NCBI GenBank assembly: GCA_020200135.1
Contig: JAIVJI010000003.1
Span: 1-64,000, forward strand
Reading direction: 5' to 3'
DNA: 64,000 nucleotides
Source of the DNA: Acidobacteriota bacterium
Lineage (GTDB): Bacteria; Acidobacteriota; Blastocatellia; Pyrinomonadales; Pyrinomonadaceae
Shown piece after piece: positions 51,016 through 59,990 of the stretch. Below the pieces are notes generated by a model. It worked only from the letters and a program-made list of their open reading frames with translations. It was not told the DNA's origin and searched no databases. A program made the position numbers and the translations under genes. Position 1 is the first letter of the stretch. The number at the start of each line of letters is the position of its first letter.

Positions 51016-51813
51016 ATGATCGTCACCCTGCTCACAGACTTCGGGACGGCGGACTATTTCGTCGGGGCGTTGAAGGGCGCGGTGCTGGCCGCGAACCCCG
51101 AGGCGCGCGTGGTGGACATCACGCACGAGGTTCCGCCCTACGACGTGGAGGAGGGCGCGTTCACGCTGCGCGCGGCGTTCGAGACCTTCCCGGAGGGGAC
51201 AGTCCACGTCGCGGTCGTCGACCCCGGCGTCGGCTCCGCGCGGCGCGGCATCGCGGTGGAGGGGCGCGGCCACACCTTCGTCGGGCCGGACAACGGCCTC
51301 TTCGGCCACGTCTACGAGCGCGTGCGACCCTTCAAAGTCTTTCACCTCACGAACGAGAGTTTCTTTCGACGCGAAGTCAGCGCGACCTTCCACGGGCGCG
51401 ACGTCTTCGCCCCCGTGGCGGGCGCGCTCTCGCGCGGCGTGAGCGCCGTTGAGCTGGGGCCCGAGGTCGAAGACTACGTGCGCCTGCCGTCGGCCGCGCC
51501 CGAGCGGCTCGCGTGCGGGACGCTCGCGGGCACGGTCATCCACATCGACCGCTTCGGCAACTGCGTCACCAACCTCTCGCCCGCCGATCTGTCGGACGAA
51601 ATGGTCCGGGGCGGCGCGCTCCTCGTCGTGTGCGGGCGCGAGATACGCTCGTTCCGGCGCTTCTTCGCCGAGGACGCCGGCGCGGCGGGCGAGCCCTTCG
51701 TCGTCTGGGGGAGCGCGGGGCTGCTGGAGATAGCCGTCTTCCGCGACTCGGCCGCGCGCGTGCTGGGGATACGGCGCGGGCAGAGCGTCGAAGTGAGGAA
51801 AGTCGAGCGGTAG
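51016..51813 (+). CDS. S-adenosylmethionine hydrolase-like protein (DUF62/SAM hydroxide adenosyltransferase)
   Basis: 265 residues of the fluorinase/chlorinase fold: VTLLTDFGTADYFVGALKG, VDITHEVPPYDVEEGAF, VVDPGVGSARRGIAVE, GPDNGLFGHV, then a C-terminal barrel with GTVIHIDRFGNCVTNL. Most bacterial members are predicted to cleave SAM to adenosine and methionine. The halogenase-specific features are not evident. ATG 51016 starts six bases after heptamer element D; the track's start at 50977 is inside that element. Confidence 0.93.
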   Translation: MIVTLLTDFGTADYFVGALKGAVLAANPEARVVDITHEVPPYDVEEGAFTLRAAFETFPEGTVHVAVVDPGVGSARRGIAVEGRGHTFVGPDNGLFGHVYERVRPFKVFHLTNESFFRREVSATFHGRDVFAPVAGALSRGVSAVELGPEVEDYVRLPSAAPERLACGTLAGTVIHIDRFGNCVTNLSPADLSDEMVRGGALLVVCGREIRSFRRFFAEDAGAAGEPFVVWGSAGLLEIAVFRDSAARVLGIRRGQSVEVRKVER

Positions 51814-51944
51814 AGGGAGAGAGTTTGAAACCTTGACCCTCGACCCGTGACACTTTTCCCGCAGAGCTGTCATCCTTCCGACTTGTCACCCCTCGCGGCA
51901 CTTTGCTATTTTCGACACACTACAACTCTTAAGGACAGGGCCAC

Positions 51945-53090
51945 ATGGATAAAGCAGAGGGCAAGCCCGCCGCAAAGACCGGCGCGGGGCTTGAGGGGGT
52001 CGTCGCCGCCGAATCGTCTATCGGAGACGTTGACGGCGTAAACGGCGTACTCATCTACCAGGGTCTCGACATCCACGACCTCGCCGAGCACTCGACCTTC
52101 GAGGAGACGGTCTTCCTGCTCTGGCACGGCCGCCTCCCCGGTCGCGCGGAGCTGGACGGGCTGCGTGCGGAGCTGGCCGCGAACCAGCAGCTCCCGGCGG
52201 AAGTGTCCGAGCTGATGCGCCGCTTCCCGGCCGGCGCCGAGCCGATGGACGCGCTGCGGACGGCCGTCTCGGCGCTCGCCTTCTACGACGCGGGCTCGCG
52301 CGACCTCTCGCGCGAGGGCGCGCTGCGCACCGCGACGAAGCTGACGGCGCGGCTCCCCGTCGTCGTCGCCACCTTCGAGCGGTTGCGCAACGGCAAAGAG
52401 CCCGTCGAGCCGCGCCCCGACCTGAACATCGCCTCGAACTTCCTCCACATGCTCTCGGGCGAGGAGCCCTCGGAGCGCGTCGCGCGCATCTTCGACGTCT
52501 GCCTCATCCTCCACGCCGACCACGAGCTGAACGCCTCGACTTTCACGAGCCGCGTCATCGCCGGCACGCTCGCGGACATGTACGGCGCGGTGACGGGGGC
52601 CATCGCGGCGCTCTCGGGGCCGCTCCACGGCGGCGCCAACACCAACGTCATGAAGATGCTCCTTGAGATAGGCGAGCCCGAGCGCGCCGAAGCGTGGCTG
52701 CGCGAGGCGCTGGCGTCGAAGAAGAAGGTCATGGGCTTCGGCCACCGCGTCTACAAGACCGAAGACCCGCGCTCGGTGTGGCTGAGGAAGTTCTCGCGCG
52801 AGCTGGGCGAGGCGCGCGGCGAGACGCGCTGGATAGAAATCTTAGAGCGGCTGCGCGAGCTGATGTTCGCCGAGAAGAAGCTTTACCCGAACGTCGATTA
52901 CTACTCGGGCTCGGCCTACTACCTGATGGGCATCCCGCTCGACCTCTTCACGCCCATCTTCGCCGTCAGCCGCATCTCGGGCTGGACGGGGCACATCCTC
53001 GAACAGTACGCCAACAACCGCCTCATACGCCCCCGCGCCGAGTACGTCGGCCCGCGCGGCGTCCCCTACGTGCCAATCGAAGAGAGATAG
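51945..53090 (+). CDS. gltA: Citrate synthase
   Basis: 381 residues of the shorter archaeal/Gram-positive type. It condenses oxaloacetate and acetyl-CoA. Active-site blocks: LILHADHELNASTF (first His), SGPLHGGANTNVMKML (second His), VMGFGHRVYKTEDPR and NVDYYSG (Asp). CoA-binding C-terminus RISGWTGHILEQY is intact. Start ATG follows AAGGACAGG. A strong bidirectional terminator lies 20 bases after the stop. Confidence 0.96.
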   Translation: MDKAEGKPAAKTGAGLEGVVAAESSIGDVDGVNGVLIYQGLDIHDLAEHSTFEETVFLLWHGRLPGRAELDGLRAELAANQQLPAEVSELMRRFPAGAEPMDALRTAVSALAFYDAGSRDLSREGALRTATKLTARLPVVVATFERLRNGKEPVEPRPDLNIASNFLHMLSGEEPSERVARIFDVCLILHADHELNASTFTSRVIAGTLADMYGAVTGAIAALSGPLHGGANTNVMKMLLEIGEPERAEAWLREALASKKKVMGFGHRVYKTEDPRSVWLRKFSRELGEARGETRWIEILERLRELMFAEKKLYPNVDYYSGSAYYLMGIPLDLFTPIFAVSRISGWTGHILEQYANNRLIRPRAEYVGPRGVPYVPIEER

Positions 53091-53110
53091 ACGGTCGAAC
53101 TTTCCGTAGA

Positions 53111-53156
53111 GAAGGGGCGGGGCTGCCGACGAATGAGTCGGCGGCCCCGCCCCTTC
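53111..53156. terminator. Bidirectional terminator-like hairpin
   Basis: Twenty-bp stem GAAGGGGCGGGGCTGCCGAC with one mismatched pair and a six-base loop, between the convergent citrate synthase and CPBP genes. The T-tract is weak. Confidence 0.75.
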
Positions 53157-53211
53157 CGTCCGCTTACGCGACCCCGAGTCCGAGTGACGCGGGGACTTGC
53201 TCCGGCTGACT

Positions 53212-54189
53212 CTAAAGGAGGTTGAGCGGGGCGGGCGCGCCGCCCGTCTCCGAGTTGGGGTTCTCGCCGTCGGTGTACTGACGCAGCTCGGGCGTCGCCG
53301 CGAGCAGGCGCGTGCGCCAGATGAAGATGGTCGAGAGCAGGAGCGCGAGCGTGCAGGCGGCGCCGCCCTCGATGCCGTAGGCGCCGCCGCCGAGCCAGTG
53401 CGGCCCCGCATCCGCCATGCGCAGCAGGGGGTCGGGCGTTATCTTCGTGATGCCGCTCACGGGCGAGCCGAGCGCCGCGCCCTGCACCCAGTTCCACCCG
53501 GCGTGGACGCCGAGCGGGAACCACAGACTCCGCGTCCGCCAGTAGGCCACGCCGAGCCACACCCCGGCCAGCACAGTGTTCGCGAACGTAAAGACCGGGG
53601 CCACGTTCGGGTTCGTCAGGTGTACGAGCGCGAAGGGAACCGACACGGGGACGAGCGCCGCCCACAGCGGCCACGAGCGCAAAAGCGTCTGAAAGGGGTA
53701 GCCGCGAAACAGCATCTCCTCGGCGGCCGCGCCGAGCAGGAAGACGACGCCCGAGACGACGACCGTCCGCAACAGCGCCGCGCCCGCGACCCCGTCGTTA
53801 AAAGCGAAGCTGTAGCCCCCGAACCCCCCGCCGATGAGCGCGGCCAGGCAGACCGACGCGCCGCCGACGAGCAGCCCGAAGAGCGTGTCGCGCAGCCAGC
53901 CGCGGTGGAGCGACCACCCGAGCGAGCGCCAGGGCAGCTCTTCAAGCACGTACACGCAACCCCACCCGATGAGCGCGGCCGGGACGAAGAGCTTCACCGA
54001 CTGGATGACCCAGTTCCAGCCGCTCTCCGCGACCAGCCACCTGTAAGTCTCTCGCGGAAGGATGAGCGCCTGCACGAGGTCGGTCGCGGCGAAGGCGGCG
54101 GTCACGGCGGCGAGGTAGGCGGCGGTGAAGACGGCCAGCCGCCACACGCTGCGCAGGCGGCCCGCGCGGTTGTAGAAGAAGTCTGTCAT
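53212..54189 (-). CDS. CPBP-family intramembrane metalloprotease (Abi/CAAX)
   Basis: 325 residues with about eight hydrophobic segments. The three CPBP motifs are present: AAAEEMLFRGYPFQ (EExxxR), VPFALVHLTNP (FxxxH) and PLGVHAGWNWVQG (HxxxN-type). It is a probable glutamic-type or zinc intramembrane peptidase of unknown substrate. The ATG at 54189 has GGGGAG just before it. It is convergent with citrate synthase and divergent from ntrY. The C-terminus (GENPNSETGGAPAPLNLL) is unstructured. Confidence 0.9.
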   Translation of the reverse strand: MTDFFYNRAGRLRSVWRLAVFTAAYLAAVTAAFAATDLVQALILPRETYRWLVAESGWNWVIQSVKLFVPAALIGWGCVYVLEELPWRSLGWSLHRGWLRDTLFGLLVGGASVCLAALIGGGFGGYSFAFNDGVAGAALLRTVVVSGVVFLLGAAAEEMLFRGYPFQTLLRSWPLWAALVPVSVPFALVHLTNPNVAPVFTFANTVLAGVWLGVAYWRTRSLWFPLGVHAGWNWVQGAALGSPVSGITKITPDPLLRMADAGPHWLGGGAYGIEGGAACTLALLLSTIFIWRTRLLAATPELRQYTDGENPNSETGGAPAPLNLL

Positions 54190-54319
54190 GCTCTCCCCGG
54201 CAGGGCGAAGGGATTTAGTGGGTCGGCACAATATAACTGAAAGCGCGCCGGGAAGACGAGACGCGGCCGGTGCGCGCGCGTCGGGGCGCGTGGTAAACTC
54301 CCGCGCGGACTCCGAGCGT

Positions 54320-56689
54320 ATGGCGAAAGGCGGCGGCGAGTTGGGGGAAGAGAAGCCCGCGGCACCGAGGCGGCGGGGCGCGCCGTGGCTGTTCGGCGGG
54401 CTGGTGCTGCTGCTCCTGACGGTGCTCGTCGCGCTCCAGCTCTTCGGGCTGTGGGAAATCTTCACGCCCGACACGGCGAGCGACACGCTCCTCCTCTACG
54501 CGCTCTCGACGCTCAACTTCGTCGCCTTCTTCCTCTTCAGCTTCATCTTCATCCGCAGTCTCCTCAAGCTCCGGAGTGAGCGGCGCGCCGCTCAGCTCGG
54601 GTCGAAGATCAAGACGCGGCTGGTCGTCTACTTCATCGCCGTCAGCCTCCTGCCCATCACGGCGATGGCGCTCTTCTCCTACATGTTCTTCAACCGCTCG
54701 CTGGAGAAGTGGTTCAGCTTCTTCCCCGGCGACGTGGTGCGGCAGGCGCGGCTCGCGCAGGAGGATGACGCCCGCCAGCAGGCCGAGCACCTACTCGAAG
54801 TGACCCGCGCCGCCGCGGGCGCTCTCAGCGCCGACGGCGAGGTGACGCCCGAGCGCGCCGAGACCGCGCTGCCCCGGCTCTGGGTGATGAGCGGGGGGAA
54901 GCTCGCGCGCGTCGCCGTGCTCTCGGCCGGCGGCGCCGTCATGACCTCAGTCGGCTTGGAGGGAATCAACGTCGGGGACGCCGACATCGAGGCGGCGTTG
55001 CGCGGCGCCGACTTTCAAGAGGGCGTCGTCAGCGTTCAGACTGTGGCCGGAGTGCTCGACGTGGCGGCCGCGCCTTTGGCCGGCGGGACTCGGCTCGCCG
55101 CGGCCCGGCCACGCCGGGGTGACGCGAGCATCGGGCGGCTCATCGCCAGCGCGCAGACCTTCGAGGACTTCCGGAGCAACCAGCGGCGCGTGCGCGTGCT
55201 CGGCGTGACGACGCTGGGCCTGCTGACATTGATGCTTCTGTTCGCCGCGACGTGGAGCGCCATCCACCTCGCGCGCGGCATCGGCACGCCCATCCGCGCG
55301 CTGGCCGAGGCGGCGCGCGAGGTCGCGGGCGGCAACCTCTCGCACCGCGTCGAGGCCATCACCGACGACGAGCTGGCCGTGCTCGCCTCTGCCTTCAACG
55401 ACATGACCGCGCAGCTCGCCGAGAACCGCGGGCGGCTTGAGGTCAACGCCTCGGAGCTGCGCGAGAAGAACCTCGCGCTCGAAGAGCGGCGCCACTACAT
55501 CGAGACCGTGTTGCAGACGGTCTCGACCGGCGTCATCTCGCTCGACGAGGAGAACCGCGTGACGACCATCAACGCGGCCGCGCTCGCGATGCTCAGGCTC
55601 GAACAGCCGCCCGCGCCCTCGACGCCGCTCGCCGATGTCGTCAGCCCCGGCGACCTCGACGTGCTCGAACGCGTGCTCCGGCGCGCACGCGCGCGCGGCC
55701 GCGCGGCCGAGCAGTTGGAGCTTGCGCGCGGCGCCGCGCACGAGGCGAACGGCGCGGGCGTGAGCGGCGGCGCGGGTGTGGGCAGCGGCGCGGCGGGCGT
55801 CATCCCGGTCGCGCTCACGGCCACCGCGCTCGCGCCGCGCGAAGGCGCAGAGCGCCGCGGCGTCGTCCTCGTCATCGAAGACCTCTCGGAGCTGCTCGCC
55901 GCGCAGCGCGCCGCCGCGTGGAGCGAGGTCGCGCGCAGGCTCGCGCACGAGATTAAGAACCCGCTCACGCCCATCCAGCTCTCGGCCGAGCGTATCGCGC
56001 GCAACTTCAGGCGTCTCGGCGAAGGCGAAGACGAGGGCGCCGCCGTTTCGACCCCCCCGACACGGCCGGGGGACGGCAACGGCCACGCCGCCGAGCGCGA
56101 GCGCGTCGGGCGCGTCGTCGAGGAATGCACCGCGACCATCAGCCGCGAGGTCGAGGGGCTGAAGGCGATGGTCGACGAGTTCACGCGCTTCGCGCGGCTG
56201 CCGCACGCGCGGCTCGAACCCGCGGACCTGAACGAGGTGGTGCGCCAGGCCGTCTCGCTCTACCAGGAGCGGCTCGAAGGCGTGAGGATGGACGTGCTGC
56301 TCGCGCCGACCTTGCCCGGCGCGCTCCTCGACCCCGAGCAGATCAAGCGCGTCTTCGTCAACCTCATCGACAACTCGGTCGAGTCGCTCTCGGAGGGCGA
56401 GGGCGAGCGCCGCATCACGGTCGCCACGGGGCACGACCCCGCCCGCGGCCTGCTCATCGCCGAAGTCGCCGACACCGGCCACGGCATCGCGCGCCAGGAT
56501 TTGGCGCGACTCTTCCAGCCCTACTTCTCGACGCGCGGGCGCGGGACGGGGCTCGGCCTCGCCATCGTCCACCGCATCATGACCGAGCACGGCGGGCGCA
56601 TCCGCGCCGAGTCGAACCGGCCGAAGGGCGCGAGAATGATTCTCGAACTGCCCGTCGCCGAAGACGCGCGCGAAGGGCAGAGGGCTTAA
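54320..56689 (+). CDS. ntrY: NtrY-like membrane sensor histidine kinase
   Basis: 789 residues. Membrane segments near the start: FGGLVLLLLTVLVALQLFG, LLYALSTLNFVAFFLFSFIFI, LVVYFIAVSLLPITAMALFSY. A periplasmic part and a fourth segment follow (GLLTLMLLFAATWSAIHL), then HAMP (RALAEAAREVAGGNLSHRVE), PAS (YIETVLQTVSTGVISLD), HisKA with phospho-His543 (ARRLAHEIKNPLTPIQLSAE) and HATPase (FVNLIDNSVES, DTGHGIA, GTGLGLAIV). The PAS holds an Ala/Gly-rich insertion. ATG 54320 was chosen because the extension to 54188 is Arg/Ala-rich. It is 12 bases upstream of its regulator, an NtrYX-type nitrogen/redox pair. Confidence 0.93.
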   Translation: MAKGGGELGEEKPAAPRRRGAPWLFGGLVLLLLTVLVALQLFGLWEIFTPDTASDTLLLYALSTLNFVAFFLFSFIFIRSLLKLRSERRAAQLGSKIKTRLVVYFIAVSLLPITAMALFSYMFFNRSLEKWFSFFPGDVVRQARLAQEDDARQQAEHLLEVTRAAAGALSADGEVTPERAETALPRLWVMSGGKLARVAVLSAGGAVMTSVGLEGINVGDADIEAALRGADFQEGVVSVQTVAGVLDVAAAPLAGGTRLAAARPRRGDASIGRLIASAQTFEDFRSNQRRVRVLGVTTLGLLTLMLLFAATWSAIHLARGIGTPIRALAEAAREVAGGNLSHRVEAITDDELAVLASAFNDMTAQLAENRGRLEVNASELREKNLALEERRHYIETVLQTVSTGVISLDEENRVTTINAAALAMLRLEQPPAPSTPLADVVSPGDLDVLERVLRRARARGRAAEQLELARGAAHEANGAGVSGGAGVGSGAAGVIPVALTATALAPREGAERRGVVLVIEDLSELLAAQRAAAWSEVARRLAHEIKNPLTPIQLSAERIARNFRRLGEGEDEGAAVSTPPTRPGDGNGHAAERERVGRVVEECTATISREVEGLKAMVDEFTRFARLPHARLEPADLNEVVRQAVSLYQERLEGVRMDVLLAPTLPGALLDPEQIKRVFVNLIDNSVESLSEGEGERRITVATGHDPARGLLIAEVADTGHGIARQDLARLFQPYFSTRGRGTGLGLAIVHRIMTEHGGRIRAESNRPKGARMILELPVAEDAREGQRA

Positions 56690-56701
56690 GTCGAAGTCGG
56701 T

Positions 56702-58069
56702 ATGTCTGACTCGGTTCTAATCGTTGACGACGAGCGCGGGATACGCGAGACGCTGCGCGCCGTCCTGGAGGACGAGGGCTTCGAGTGCGAGGCCGTCGGG
56801 TCGGGGGAGGAGTGTCTGGTCACGGTCGCGCGCCGCTCGTTCGGGTGCGTGCTGCTCGACGTGTGGCTGCCGGGCCTCGACGGGCTCGAGACACTCGCAC
56901 GGATGCGCGAGCAGGGCGCGGACGCGGCCGTCGTGATGATCTCGGGGCACGCGACCATCGAGACGGCGGTGCGCGCGACCAAGCTCGGCGCGTTCGACTT
57001 CGTCGAGAAGCCGCTCTCCATCGAGAAGACCGTGCTCACGGTGCGCAACGCGCTCAGGCAGCGCGAGCTCGAGCGCGTCAACGCGGCCTTGAGCGACGAG
57101 CTGCGCGACGAGTGGGCGATGGTCGGCGAGTCCGTGGCGCTGCGCGCGCTCCGGAAGCAGATCGCGCTGGTCGCGCCGACCGACGGGCGAGTCCTCATCT
57201 ACGGCGAGTCGGGGACGGGCAAGGAGCTGGTCGCGCGCTCGATCCACGCGCACTCTCTGCGCGCCGCCGCGCCCTTCGTCGAGCTGAACTGCTCGGCCGT
57301 CCCCGAGGAGCTGATAGAGTCGGAGCTGTTCGGCCACGTCAAAGGGGCCTTCACCGGCGCGACGGGGCCGAAGCGCGGGAAGTTCGAGGCGGCCGACGGC
57401 GCGACGCTCTTCCTCGACGAGGTCGGCGACATGAGCCAGCGGATGCAGGCCAAGGTCCTGCGCGTGCTCGAAGAGCAGCGGTTCGAGCCGGTGGGCGGGA
57501 CGAACTCGATGCGCGTGGACGTGCGCGTGCTCGCGGCGACCAACAAGCGTCTGGAGGTCGAGATCGAGCGCGGGAACTTCCGCACAGACCTCCTCTTCCG
57601 CCTCAACGTCATCCCGTTCGAGGTGCCGCCCCTGCGCGAGCGCGCCGAAGACATCCCGCTCCTCGTCGAGCACTTCAACCGGCGTTTCTCGCTCTCCTAC
57701 AACAAGCGGCCGAAGCGCTTCGAGGCGGACGCGGTCGAGGCGCTGCGCGGCTACTCGTGGCCGGGGAACGTGCGCGAGCTGCGCAACACGGTCGAGCGCG
57801 TGGTCATCATGCACACGGGCGCTAAAGTTTCGGCCGCCGACCTCCCGCCGCTCGGCGGCGAGGAGCCGCCCGCCGCCGCGTCGCGCTTCTCCTCGTTCCG
57901 CCACGCCTCCGAGGCGCACCAGCGCGACTTCATCCGCGCGCGCCTCGCCGAGGCCGAGGGCAACGTCTCGCGCGCCGCCGAGCTGATGGGCATGGACCGC
58001 AGCCACCTCTACCGCCGCATGAAAGCCCTCGGCATCAACGTCCGCGAGGAGCGCGCCGGCACGGGCTGA
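56702..58069 (+). CDS. ntrX: Sigma54-dependent response regulator, NtrX/NtrC type
   Basis: 455 residues. Receiver (phospho-Asp53 in VLLDVWLPG, Lys in VEKPLS), central AAA+ domain (GESGTGKELVARSIH Walker A, GAFTGATGPKRGKFE sigma54-contact loop, GATLFLDEVGDM Walker B) and a C-terminal Fis-type HTH (EAEGNVSRAAELMGMDRSHLYRRMK). All residues for sigma54 activation are present. Partner of the upstream kinase. The targets are unknown. Confidence 0.96.
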   Translation: MSDSVLIVDDERGIRETLRAVLEDEGFECEAVGSGEECLVTVARRSFGCVLLDVWLPGLDGLETLARMREQGADAAVVMISGHATIETAVRATKLGAFDFVEKPLSIEKTVLTVRNALRQRELERVNAALSDELRDEWAMVGESVALRALRKQIALVAPTDGRVLIYGESGTGKELVARSIHAHSLRAAAPFVELNCSAVPEELIESELFGHVKGAFTGATGPKRGKFEAADGATLFLDEVGDMSQRMQAKVLRVLEEQRFEPVGGTNSMRVDVRVLAATNKRLEVEIERGNFRTDLLFRLNVIPFEVPPLRERAEDIPLLVEHFNRRFSLSYNKRPKRFEADAVEALRGYSWPGNVRELRNTVERVVIMHTGAKVSAADLPPLGGEEPPAAASRFSSFRHASEAHQRDFIRARLAEAEGNVSRAAELMGMDRSHLYRRMKALGINVREERAGTG

Positions 58070-58155
58070 CCGGCCGTCCCGCGTCATTCACATCTCACCT
58101 GCCACGCGGGCGCGCCCCGCACGTCGCGCGAGTCGGCACCTAAGGAGCTTCACAC

Positions 58156-59817
58156 ATGGACATCCGCATCATCGACCTCATCAGGCGGTTCGACAACGGA
58201 GAAATCCGCCTCCCCCTCATGCAGCGCGAGTACGTCTGGAGGCCGGCGAAGGTCGTCAAGCTGCTGGACTCACTCTACAAGCGCTGGCCCGTCGGCTGCT
58301 TTTACGTCTGGCACACGCGGCACGACCGACCGGCGAAGGAGCGCCGGGACGGCCGGCAGGTCGCGGTGCGGTCGATGGACAACTTCTACGGCTTCCTGCT
58401 CGACGGGCAGCAGCGCCTGACCAGCCTGTCGCGCGCCATCGCCGGGCCGGCCGAGGGGCACAACTCCACACGCGCCTTCTTCGACGTGGAGAACCAACAA
58501 TTCTTCCTGGGCCATATGAGGGAGACGATTCGGAGGCGAGTCGAGTCGGATGACCCGGCGCTCGTGCCCCTTTCCGAGCTGATCCTGCCCGAGGGCGCGG
58601 ACGAAGTGCGCCACCACGAAAACATCGACGCGATGGTCGAGCGCCTTTTGGAGCGGCGGCCCCAGGGCCGCGGCGGTGGGAGGGGCGCGGAATACCGCGT
58701 CCGGCTCAACCGCGTGGCGACCATGCTCCACGTGCAGGCGCTGTGCGAGGAGTTCAAGGACGAGCACGAGGAGAACGCCATCGAGCTGTTCGCGCGGCTG
58801 AACAAGGGCGGGACCTCGCTCTCGGCCGGCGACGTGGAGGCGGCGCGGCTCTCGCAAGAGGCGACCCAGCACATCGTCGGCCCGATGAGGGACTTCGTCC
58901 ACGAGCCGGCGCAGCAAGCCCTCGGGCTGAACTTCGTCTTCGTCACGCGCGCTCTGGTCACGCTCCACCGCGGCAATTCGAGCTTCGCCAGCCTCCCGAA
59001 GAGTTGGGCGTCGAACCCGAAAGACCTGATGGATGCGTGGCTCAAGACCGAGCGCGGGCTGCGCTACGCCTGTGGCCTCGTGCGCGAGGAGATGGGCTGG
59101 GCGAACAGGCGCTGGCTCCCGTCGGTGAACGCTTTGATCCCGGTCGCCTACCTCTTCAAGGACGGGCGGGGCGAGCCGACGCGCGCCGAGAGGGAGCAGT
59201 TGACGCGTCTCCTCCTGCTCACGGGCTTCCGCGGCTACTTCCGCGGCGCGGTCGAGTCGGCCATCAACACCCTCATCAACCCGCTGCGCGACGGCGCGCC
59301 CCGCGGCCGGAACCGCGCCGCGCTGATGGTGGCCAAGATTCCGCAAAACCGCCTCTACAGGATCAAGCCGGAGGACGTGAAGGGTGCCTCGGGCATGTAC
59401 TCGCCGCTGATGCAGACCTACCTCGCCTACCTCGTCGCGCGGGGGGCGCGGAGCTGGCCGAGCTGCCGCCCCGTCGCCGAGATCGCCGGCCGGAGCGTCG
59501 CCGGCGACATGCTGGCCGTGCACCACATCTTTCCGAAGAAGTTCATGCAGCAGTTCGACCTCCCCGTCGAGAAGACGAACACGGCGGCGAACTACGCGAT
59601 CCTGTCGCAGGCCGACAACGCTGAGCTGGGTGACCGCGACCCCTCCGTCGTCTTCAGGCGGCTGACGCCGGAGCAGCGCGAGGCCGCATCGGAACAGCTG
59701 TTCCTCCGGACGTGGGATGAGCTGCTGAGCTACGAGGCGTTCGACGAGTTCGTCGAGCGCCGCGCTAAGGAGCTGGCCGAGCGATTGAACGAATTCCTCG
59801 GCCTCGGGCGGAGGTAG
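58156..59817 (+). CDS. DUF262 / HNH-type protein (GmrSD-like)
   Basis: 553 residues. The N-terminal DUF262 (ParB/Srx-like NTPase) has PLMQREYVWRPAKVVKLLDSLY and FLLDGQQRLTSLSRAI. A helical middle follows (ENAIELFARLNKGGTSLSAGDVEAARLS). The C-terminus has an HNH-like nuclease patch LAVHHIFPKKFMQQ with ANYAILSQADNAELGDRDP. This combination recalls GmrSD/COG1479 type IV restriction proteins, in one polypeptide. There are no neighbouring methylase, helicase or other defence genes, so function is inferred from fold only. AAGGAG precedes the ATG. Confidence 0.87.
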   Translation: MDIRIIDLIRRFDNGEIRLPLMQREYVWRPAKVVKLLDSLYKRWPVGCFYVWHTRHDRPAKERRDGRQVAVRSMDNFYGFLLDGQQRLTSLSRAIAGPAEGHNSTRAFFDVENQQFFLGHMRETIRRRVESDDPALVPLSELILPEGADEVRHHENIDAMVERLLERRPQGRGGGRGAEYRVRLNRVATMLHVQALCEEFKDEHEENAIELFARLNKGGTSLSAGDVEAARLSQEATQHIVGPMRDFVHEPAQQALGLNFVFVTRALVTLHRGNSSFASLPKSWASNPKDLMDAWLKTERGLRYACGLVREEMGWANRRWLPSVNALIPVAYLFKDGRGEPTRAEREQLTRLLLLTGFRGYFRGAVESAINTLINPLRDGAPRGRNRAALMVAKIPQNRLYRIKPEDVKGASGMYSPLMQTYLAYLVARGARSWPSCRPVAEIAGRSVAGDMLAVHHIFPKKFMQQFDLPVEKTNTAANYAILSQADNAELGDRDPSVVFRRLTPEQREAASEQLFLRTWDELLSYEAFDEFVERRAKELAERLNEFLGLGRR

Positions 59818-59917
59818 GCGCGGCGAAAAACTTCCGCGTTCCGGTGGAGAAATCTGGCCTACCCGCTGGCCTCGGCGGGCATCAAACACATTTCGCGCCG
59901 GCCGCGGGCGCCGCGCG

Positions 59918-59946
59918 TTGACACGCGGAGATAAATCACTTATCTG
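59918..59946 (+). promoter_or_regulatory. Candidate promoter of the radical SAM operon
   Basis: Perfect TTGACA at 59918-59923, 17-base spacer, TATCTG at 59941-59946, in a locally A/T-rich patch 45 bases before the start codon. Confidence 0.55.
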
Positions 59947-59990
59947 TTAGACTTATTCTTCCCCGGCGGGTGGGGTCGAGAAGGACTTAA

